From Crambe crambe (Eukaryota > Porifera > Demospongiae > Poecilosclerida > Crambeidae), in assembly GCA_963924555.1 (NCBI GenBank), contig OZ004591.1, forward strand, positions 6,820,001 to 6,884,000: DNA of 64,000 nucleotides. Direction: 5' to 3'. Each line of letters starts with the position of its first letter. Within the stretch, counting starts at the first letter, position 1. Position numbers and translations under genes: made by a program. The notes under the pieces were generated by a model. The model did not search any database and was not told the origin of the DNA. It saw nothing but the letters and a program-made list of their open reading frames with translations. Positions 24,765 to 34,500 of the stretch are shown here, one piece after another.

Positions 24765-25655
24765 TCAAGCAAGGTGTATTTGCGAAGGATACTTCTCTAG
24801 TGCAGGTGTTGGTTGACCGATGAGAAGAGTTTGTATACGAATCTGCCTAAAGATTCTTGCAGAGACATCCACCAGGGGAGTGCACACGACTTGAATAGGT
24901 GTGGTAATGACCGGTGCACAGCAATGAACACAAAACAATATCAGCTTCAAAATAGGGCCCCAAATCCACACGTGGTTGAAAATCGCTACACCGTTGATGA
25001 ATGCCCACACAAAAGTCATGGGAACACCGATCAGAATCACAAATATGTAGTAAACGATGAACTTGGTGTATTTGTAGCTGATTCCAAGACAGCCAAAGAG
25101 TTTGGGGAAGGTCTTGTTATGTTCATGCTCCTGGATGCAGACATCAAATTCCAACTGTAGGCCATGGAAATAAAAATGGTATGAGTCTAGGTATATAGCT
25201 CATGTAGACTATCTAGTTGTATGACTACTTCTTGGCAATCTGTGCTACATATTCATTGCAGTGTAGGACTTATACAGACTACCTAGCTACTTTAGCAGTG
25301 ACTGCTAATCAATGCTTGCAAGAAAGAAAAAAAAAACAGCATTAATAATGCCAACAGAAATACTCACATTAAAATGTTCCTGATCTTCCTGACTCTCTTG
25401 AGTAGTTTTCGGCCCGCTAGAACTTTGATCGTTCACTTTGGACTTTTCATTCTCCTTGCCCACACTCTCCTGCAAGCGTTTTATGTTGTCTGCCTTGTTG
25501 AGGACATCCAGCTTTGACTCACTGGAGGCTCTGCGGATAGTGATGGGAGTTCTTAGGTGAGGGTTTTCCTGTTGATGCTTTGGTGATTGAGGAGGTGGGT
25601 ATTCTTGCTGATACCTTGATGAAGTTGTGGATACTCGAGTTGGCCGGCCAGCCAT
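24765..25655 (-). CDS. Caveolin
   Basis: On the minus strand, exons 25368-25655 and 24765-25154 join in frame to 225 residues. The first exon encodes a hydrophilic, disordered N-terminus of 96 residues. The second encodes the whole caveolin domain: an acidic segment EFDVCIQE at the signature position, an aromatic scaffold-like stretch (about 120-135), the intramembrane hairpin GVPMTFVWAFINGVAIFNHV (139-158), a Cys-rich hydrophobic segment (Cys 171, 174, 175, 187, possible palmitoylation sites) and CTPLVDVSARIFRQIRI. Human CAV1 has GIPMALIWG and CDPLFEAVGKIFSNVRI at the same places. The canonical FEDVIAEP signature is divergent. Caveolins form membrane-embedded discs that bend the plasma membrane. 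Which vertebrate paralogue it matches best cannot be decided here. It is tail-to-tail with ANKMY1. Confidence 0.88.
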
Positions 25656-26030
25656 GATAGAGTGAGTATAGTATTCTATAGCTGATAGGACTCTACTGTA
25701 CAATAGTCTACTTGGCTAAGTTAGCTACTGATGTTCTCCATTCTGTCGAGAGTTTGCAGCTATACGTGCTATGTACAGTGAATGGATTTTGGCTTCATGA
25801 TGAAGAATTCATTATTGTGGTTTCCATTTAACGTCAAGCATGTAATTCCTTGGTAACAAGTTTACCTTTTTGGGAGGAGATAGAATGCAGCTATTATGTT
25901 TCCATAGCAATTCAAAACCATGACAGATAGAATGCAATAATATCATGTTTCCACAAGCTCTGCCATGCCTTGCACAATAATTACCTATGATATTTATAGC
26001 TATATAATATTATTAGCTCTAGCTCTCTGG
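25656..26030. other. Intergenic DNA between caveolin and DESI1
   Basis: These 375 AT-rich bp should hold the caveolin promoter and the DESI1 3' region. I see no gene, TATA box or clear poly(A) signal. Confidence 0.5.
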
Positions 26031-26839
26031 TTAAGGTTTCGTTGAGGAGTTTGCATCCTCAGTCTTGGGCTGGTTTGTTCCTCCTACAGGCTGCCCTCCA
26101 CTATTAGGTCCTGCCAGCATCTCCAAAAAGGGGCGTATCTGGTCACCAAAGGGCCTGAGGGAAAATAGAATAGTATAATCTATCTCTCTACATCATTTTC
26201 TAATCTTACGTTTGTAGAACTTCAGCAGGTAAGTTAGTGATGTAGGATGGGATAGGATTCCCTGTCAGAAACTGAGCCACTTCATCTGAGAAATTATTGC
26301 AATTATGCTCCAGTAGATTATATTTCTCCGGGCTACAAAAATCAGATGAAATAGTGTGCCAATAAGATTATGTAATAGCAGGGTTCTACTCATTCTCTCA
26401 CGCAAATTGTGGCCCAAGGTCAGTGAGATATTCCATAAAGACATCTTCAGGGATGTGTGTGTCTCCAAGATCTTCCACTTTGTGAGGTGGTCCCATAATA
26501 GTTCCTCCCTAGTAACAGGAGTATAAATTACTTACAGTCATGTTTCAGTGTCTACTGAACTCACTGGATTGCAAAACTCAATACCCATTCCTCCAAAGAA
26601 GAACTCTTTCCCAAATGCCACCACCCCGGTGTGCCTTTAGAATAACCTGCTTGAATATTTATTTAAAACACACACAAGCAACTTACCAAATCCCATTAAT
26701 CTGTTTCCCTGTATTTACATACATAAAACATAATACTGTAGTATTAGTAGCTAAATTGTAACTCACCTAAAAATAAAGGTGATAATTGGGCTGCAAGCCC
26801 TTGTGTTAAGTCGTAGATGTAGAGCTGAACTTTTGCCAT
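26031..26839 (-). CDS. DESI1: DeSI-1 type deSUMOylating isopeptidase (PPPDE fold)
   Basis: This gene has small exons on the minus strand: 26767-26839, 26687-26708 (only 22 bp), 26565-26634, 26402-26508, 26210-26332 and 26031-26154. They join in frame to 172 residues, close to the 168 of human DESI1. The PPPDE catalytic dyad is present: His33 in IWHTGVV and Cys102 in [17 protein letters not shown]. Other family blocks are [33 protein letters not shown] and [15 protein letters not shown]1 removes SUMO from selected targets in human cells, and PPPDE members are also reported as depalmitoylases. Recognition is strong because the whole protein aligns. The 22-bp exon is easily missed by gene predictors. 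The gene is divergent from the SHIP gene. Confidence 0.93.
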
Positions 26840-27552
26840 GTTTCAAATGCTCATTTCACAGGCTGGCTAGTAAAGAGCACAAGTATACACTCAGCAATGA
26901 TTCTTGTCGACTCGTCATTGTATACAAGTGCGCTTTAATTAGAATGATCTTAGAACGCGCGTTTATCACGTGAGCGCAATCGTTGTCGATGACCTATGTA
27001 CTATGTACTTCCCACTAGTTGCAGAAACATAAGGTTGCAGCCAGTCTCTCCTTTACCTTCGGCTAGCTGTACTGAAGGAGTGTACTCGCTGCACTAGGGG
27101 GAAGTTAAAACTCTATGATTTTAGCTCAGTAAAGTGAATTCGTGGCTTTCTGCGCGTCAGTGCAGCAGGAGAAAGTAGCCCATCTTGCTACTTAGCCTTT
27201 TGAGGTTCCTAGTGGTGAAAAGTCTACAGTCAGAGGTATACAAATCAGTTAGCTACGTATATGTAGTTAGTATTTGAGCATATACTATGTCCAAAGTATG
27301 ACTTCTAGCTATTTGATTATAGAAAGCACAGAGTGAATAGAGTAGATGAAATGATGTGGTGCTTCCTAAATTTTTGGCAAGTCACTTCAAATCCTAAGCT
27401 GATCCACCCTCATAACAATTGCTCCATGGTTACCATTATTCACGACACTGGAACTAATTTGTTCCATCCCATGACTATTGTTTCATAATTTTACGTATAG
27501 GGCAAAACAAAGGTACATATATCTTGCCGACCCCAGCACTCCTGGCCCAAAC
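26840..27552. promoter_or_regulatory. Divergent promoter region DESI1-SHIP
   Basis: These 713 bp separate the two divergent start codons. Part may be 5' leader or a 5'-UTR intron of the SHIP gene, since an acceptor-like tatag sits at about 27496-27500. No TATA box is seen, and the 26930-27000 stretch is locally richer in CG dinucleotides. Confidence 0.45.
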
Positions 27553-30500
27553 ATGGCAGCCCCTGGACGAGCTTGGTACCACAGGCAGCTGGGCCGCATG
27601 GATACTGAGAAGCTACTGATGGAAAGCAAGATTGATGGGTCTTTTCTCATCCGAGAAAGTGACACTGTTCGAGGTGCTTATGTCCTCTCAACAATGTGAG
27701 TAAGGTTGTCTGTATGAGATGGAGATATAGAGATGAAAAAAACAAAAGCATTGAGATGAGTGTGCATCTTATTTGCGTACACCAGTACACATTGACATAC
27801 ACCTTATAAGGTGTACATGTTATCACATTGACATGCACCTATGTGTCCATGTTAAGTGTATTGACATACACCCAATGTGTGCACGTCACTGTGTGTGTAT
27901 GTGAACTTGCTATGGAGAAGAGAGAAAAGCCTAATGTGAATCATTGTAGTAAGCCCTATTTTTATTATGAAAAAAAATTTTTTTTTGTTTTTAACACAAC
28001 GTCCCAATTCTTGTACAGGGGTTTGAAAGAGAGTCTTAGTCTGTTCTTGGGCTTCCACAGGACATCGCTATTTGCATGATACATTTCCTCTAAAATCATC
28101 TGAGAGTCCCTTAATAGTGGGGACTGTGTGTTTTGACAAGGATGCTTAAGTTTTCAAAATGACTACCACCGGACTATGTGTTTCAATCAGGATGCTTGAC
28201 TATCACTATATACCATCTCATTGGTTAGTATGAGAACACAATGCCTTGATGTATGTCAACAGCTTAGTCCATCGATGCTATCTTAGTGCCCACTGTGACC
28301 TGATGAACAGTTAGAGATAGTACTGGCTTATCTACAAAGAAGAAATTACAAGCTTATCTGTAAACAGCTACAATAAATGTTCTCTGTGGTATGGTTTTTA
28401 TAGAATTTTCTGTCAGTGGTACATGTTAAGAATATTTGTAATAGTGTTTTTCCCATAAGAGAGTAGTGTTAATAAATGTAACTTCAAAACAGCTTTACTA
28501 TGTGCATTCCAAAATTGAAAACAGCATTGCTACATATGTTCCAATACATGTACATGTAGTAGCTAGGTTTTTTTCCCTCATGAGTTCAGTCAGTTGCTTA
28601 AGGTACTGAAACTGTTTTCAGAGTGCAGGCTGGAACATCTGATGTATGTTTTAGGTTTATTTTGGAAGTGGAGCTGTTGCTGATTTGATATTTCACATAC
28701 CCCGCACACCTGCACATAAATTTCCACAGTTTGATACTGTTTGTAGTACAAATGTTATGAAATTTATGGTGCAGATGAGAGCAACGTATACAGCAGCTGT
28801 TGTGATCATGACTTTTTGTTTCATTTGCAGATATCAGCAGAGAATCCATCACTACAGGATAATACCAGATGATGAAGGTCGTTTGTCAATCCAAGTACGT
28901 ATTAATGAGTAATAGAATTTTAACAATTCAATAGAATTAGTTCTCATAAAATTAGCTTATGATATGGTGGTTTGTTTCATAAGCTATTTTTATGAGAACT
29001 AATTCTATTGAATTTTTATCATGTTAGCTGAGAATAATAAGCAGAGTTAGAATTTTAACAGTAACAATTTCCTTAATTTCCACTAATCCTGGGAGACATT
29101 TACAGAGGTAGGATTGTTTCATTTGGGCCTCTCCATAAACCCAAGTACTATCACCTTAATTACTGAATATTCGACTTGCCTTGTTCAACATGAAAATTAA
29201 AGGCTAATACAAACAACGAAAAATAAATTATGGTACTGACCTTACATCATGTGACTTTGTGTTGGGAGTTCAATTAATGCACACCTTAGTAACAGTTATT
29301 AAGCTTGTAATGGTATCTGTTAACATTGTCTGTCCTGTTGTTTGTTTTTATTCAACCTTACTGGGTAGACAAACAGAAAATCAATCTGCTGGAATATAGT
29401 AGAGACATGTGAGTGGAGCAGAGAAGGGTATGGTGAATAGAGCAAGTGTAAGGGATGGTGGTGAGTAGAGCAAGTGTAAGGGTATGGTGAGTAGACCAAG
29501 TGTAAGAGATGGTGGTGAGTAGAGCAAGTATGAGGGATGGTGAATAGAGCAAGTGCAAGGGTATGGTGAGTAGAGCAAGTGCAAGGGTATGGTGAACAGA
29601 GCAAGTATGAGGGATGGTGAGTAGAGCAAGTGTAAGGGATGGTGGTGAGTAGAGCAAGTGTAAGGGTATGGTGAATAGAGCAAGTGTAAGGGTATGGTGA
29701 ACAGAGCAAGTGTAAGGGATCGTGGTGAGTAGAGCAAGTGCAAGGGTATGGTGAACAGAGCAAGTGCAAGGGATGGTGGTGAGTAGAGCAAGTGTAATGG
29801 TATGGTGTATAGAGCAAGTGCAAGGGTATGGTGAGTAGAGCAAGTGTAAGGGATGGTGGTGAGTAGTCCAAGGGTATGGTGAATAGAGCAAGTGCAAGGG
29901 TATGGTGAACAGAGCAAGTGTAAGGGATGGTGGTGAGTAGAGCAAGTGCAAGGGATGGTGAGTAGAGCAAGTGCAAGGGATGGTGAGTGCAAGGGCATAT
30001 ACATAAGTATGATGTGCTTTTCTTTTTTTTAATTTGCCAATCTGTTCATGTGACACGTATTGGTCAGAACTGTAGAAATGGCCTCTAGGGACTGGCACAT
30101 TATGCTTTTTTGCTTCCCTATTATTCTATTCTTTAATTCCAGCTGTATAAAGTCATTATTCTTTTTTTATTCTTTAATTATGCTCATAGCTGATGTCATA
30201 TGTATTGAAGACTATGTAAATAGCTATCTGTAGTCTCATTAGCAGACGAGTTTGGTCGAACTAGGCTAGCTAGTATAGGCACACATGATAAAAACATCCA
30301 TGGAGTTCACTTTCCATAGCCTATTATGCCAGCATTATCCTTCCTGCTCTGATAGACTATTATTCCCAAAACTATGCTGGCAGAATGTGCCAGTCCCTAA
30401 TGGCCTCCTGGTTATGTTCCCATGCAGTGAACAACACAACATGTCCATAAGAGTGCTTGTGATAATAGTCCGATACAGGACCAATTTATCATCAGGTTCC

Positions 30501-30993
30501 TAGCGTTAATTGCCACATGATTCATGATGAATGATTAGGGCCCTACATTAGAGTGTAATACTCCCAAGGTATTGTTTTATTCCTACGTAGGTCTCGTCAC
30601 ATACTGTTCCTTATTCTCTTTACCTTCTCATAGGAGTGTAAATTCCCAAAGCGTTTTTTAAAACTTGCTGAATGATTTTCAGTTTTATTCATGTACCAAT
30701 GCTCTTTTTCTCCTCATAGGCACAGCAAGGCGTTCAGAAGAAGCAGTTTATGCATTTGGAGGACTTAGTTGAGTACTACAGCTACTCTCGAAGAGGCCTT
30801 GTCTGTGCCCTCAAGGTTCCCATCTCACAAAAGAAGGAGCAAGAGGAAGAGGAGGAGGCTTTGGACGATCCCGATGACTCAGGTGATCATCACATGACCT
30901 ATACTGTAGAAAAAATTATCAGCTGTAAGGGTGGGTGGGTCTCAATACATGTACCTTAAGAAAGTGTGACTAAATTTAATAGTGATCCTTTTC

Positions 30994-31047
<54 letters not shown>

Positions 31048-31472
31048 AGATGATGAACCAGAATCAGGATCACGAGAGAAGAACTTGGTCTCCAATTTCC
31101 TGCTTGCATTTCTAAGTGCAGTGGATACCTCCAAGTATGTGTTGTAATTACATGGTGAAGTAAGATTATGGGTACTTCCCTCTAATTTAAGGGTTGACGA
31201 GTCCTTCCTGGAACACGTACGTGCTTACCTGAGCAGGGATGTCTCCACTGACATTGAGAGCATGGTCACACCCACTCCACAACTCGGCTCTCTCAAGCAG
31301 CTTTTCCATAAAGACTGCCAGTCCCTCCACAAGTATGTTTGTATGTATGTAATGTAATGTATGTAATGTATGTATGTATGTATGTATGCATGTATGTATG
31401 TATGTATGTATGTATCTATGCATGTATGTATGTATGCATGTATGTATGTATGCATGCATGTATCTATGCATG

Positions 31473-31506
<34 letters not shown>

Positions 31507-34500
31507 TGCATGTATGTATGTATGCATGCATATATGTATGTATGTATGTATGAAGCCAAGCTGCCTAATTGATGTTTGGCTGGTGACTGCGGGGAAACCA
31601 TTTCATCTGATTGACTGTTATTTCTTTGCTGTTTTTTGTAGACAATTGAATAAGATGATTGCTCAATTGGATCTGATGAAGTCGCTATTCGAGCGAGCAG
31701 GTGGGGCCAAGCATGGGTCAGAGGTCATCAGCTCCATCAAAAAGAGGAAGTCCTCTCCTAGTGTAAGTAGGGTGCTATAGAACTAGGGATACCTACCCTT
31801 CTCCTGAGTTGCCACACCCATTCCTTCCTTCTTATTTGGGAGTGCACTATATATCTGATATGATGTACAGGATATGGATTATAATTCTCTCTCCATCAAA
31901 CTCAATGATTGTGCAAGCTCTATCACCAACTTGGAGACAACTGTGAGTTTTCCTGCATGCATGTATAATAGGAGTGATAACATCACATTATTCCTGACTC
32001 CTCCTCCTCCTCCTCCTTCCTCCCCTCACCTCCTCCCCTCCTTCTTCTTCCTCCCCTCCTCCTCCTTCCACCCCTCAGGCCTTCCAGATGCTTCGTGAGT
32101 TGTCTGTCAGCATGGGAGGGAGTAGCTCTTCTAGCTCCCTTATGCAAGTTCCATCTGTTACCAATGGACCCAGTGGTGGTAAGACTCTGCCGAGGGATGG
32201 GGGAGATGAGGACGAGGTCACATTTGAGGTCAAACAAGAAGGTCTCTCTGGTATGTGTACGTGTGCATGTGTGTGCACATGCTTACATGTAGTTAACATG
32301 CATTTAACATGCATCTAACATGCATAATGCAAGAAACTCCTACATATAACAGGTCGGAAGGCAGTCACGATAATTGTCAACCTGAAGGAATGCAGGTTCC
32401 AGTTTATCAAGCCAGGAGACACCCAGAGGACTACGTACAAACACAACCAGTTGTTGCAGTTGGTAAAATCTCGCTCACGTGACACACGGTTGAGTGTGGT
32501 GTTCGAGGGACAAGGGAGGAAGGACTACACCTTCAATGACATGAGGGTGAGTCTGTACACACCAGTCCCGCTGCTCTATGCTAAGGCAAAATGCCAGCTG
32601 TAATCATAATTAAGGAGTAGCTGTATGAGTGAGCAATCCTGAATGACACATCATTCACCAATTTAAGAGAGAGAGAGAGAGAGTGAGTTTACATGTTTCA
32701 TACTTTAATATTTTGCAAAACACACCACAATTTTTATGAATTTTCACACCCTAATATTAATCATATAGGAATAGGAGTAAGTCCCAACACTGCCTGTATA
32801 GATACTATTATTATAGCATAATAGTGGGGAAGTCTGTTGTTCCTGAGAACTGAACTTGAAAGTTGAAAGTGGTGGAATGAATTCCCAAGTTTTTTTTCTC
32901 GTTTCATTATTTTCATTGTTATTGTGCATGCAGTCGAGGGAACGATTCTGTCAGCTGACTCAACTGATTCGTAACCGCATGCGAGCCGGGGAAGATCAGG
33001 ATAACATCACTGTCTTCGTGGGATCTTGGAACATGGGGGACGCTGGTCCCCCTTCAGACATCGCCTCCTGGGTCCAATCCTTTGGCCTGGGAAAGACCCT
33101 ACCAGTGTCACTTTCTGCTGCTCACGATCTCTATGCTTTTGGAACACAGGTAGAAGGACATAAGTCATCCTTATAATTATCCCTTGAACAATTTTCATAA
33201 ATGCTGCCTGCCTCACAAAAATACCAGTATTGTTGTCATGACACATTGGTGTGTTCATTTCCTCCTCCAGGAGACATCAATTACTGAAAAGGAGTGGATT
33301 GGGAAGATTCGGCAGACACTGAAGTCAGTTTACGACATAGATTATGAGAAAGTAGTGTGCCAGTCTCTGTGGGGCATGCGCTGTTTGATCATGGCCAAGC
33401 CTGAACACATGAACAAGATAGCACACGTCCAGACATCATCTGTCAAGACTGGCATTGGCAACACTTTAGGTATTCATGAAGCTATAGTGATATACCTGCA
33501 GTTGCCATGGAGAGAATAGAGTAATTAACCCTTAAAACTGTCTTTTTCCTTTTACTGGAAACTGCCATGGTGATGATACATGTGTCACTACTGACATTGG
33601 AAACCTTAAAATGACTGAATTTATTGTACCTCCTAGGCAACAAGGGTGGCGTTGGGATCACACTGTTCTTTGGTAGTCTCTCACTTTGCTTCATCTGTAC
33701 TCACCTTACTTCTGGTAATGAAAAGTGCTCCAGGTACTCACTTATTAAACTTATAATACATAGGCATGATAATGTAAAAGCCCGGGGTATACTTTTCAGT
33801 ATGTTATTTGCCCCCCTTCCAGACGCAACCAAAACTACCATGACATTATGAAGGGGATGAGCAATCTAAAGCAGAAGAAGTTCGGCCAGTTTGACCTGAC
33901 CAACCAGTTCACGCACCTCTTTTTCTTTGGAGACCTGAACTATCGGGTGGACTTAGGGGCACCGGAGATTGTGAAGTATGCCAAGGCCTACAATCACTTC
34001 TCTATTTATCAGGAGGACCAGCTCCGCAAGGAAAAGGAAAAGAAAGTCGTATTTGTAGGATTTGGTAGGTGAAATTTATGCAACGCTACACAGCAAAATT
34101 TATGTACTGTTTCCTGTTCATTTTCCCAGAGGAGTGTCCTATACTCTTCCCACCCACATACCGTTTCCAAAAAGGTTCCAGGACGTTGGACGATTATGTT
34201 TGGGTCAAGCAAAAAAGATCTGGTGTAAGTATTCTAATTTTCACTTAATTGGAATAATCATATGCATTTTTTTTTTTCAGATTCGAATCAATGTGCCATC
34301 TTACTGTGACCGTGTGTTGTGGCGTTCGTATCCAGGGACCAGTATAATCAACACCTCATATGGCTGTACCAATGACATCACAACCAGTGACCACTCCCCC
34401 ATCTTTTCCACTTTCCAGATCGGTGGGTGCACACAAAGTGTGCCAGACTCAGGTGAGGAACACTTCTCCCATACATATGGCACTTTGTTGTTGTTGTTGT

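Noticed and set aside
29320..30098. Long minus-strand open frames encoding Leu/Thr/His/Ser repeats
   Set aside because: They are translations of the minisatellite in a SHIP intron in all frames; no start context, domain or conservation supports a protein.
31187..31780. Tyr/Met/Val/Cys and Ile/His/Thr repeat frames
   Set aside because: They are translations of the ATGT microsatellite next to SHIP exon 5.
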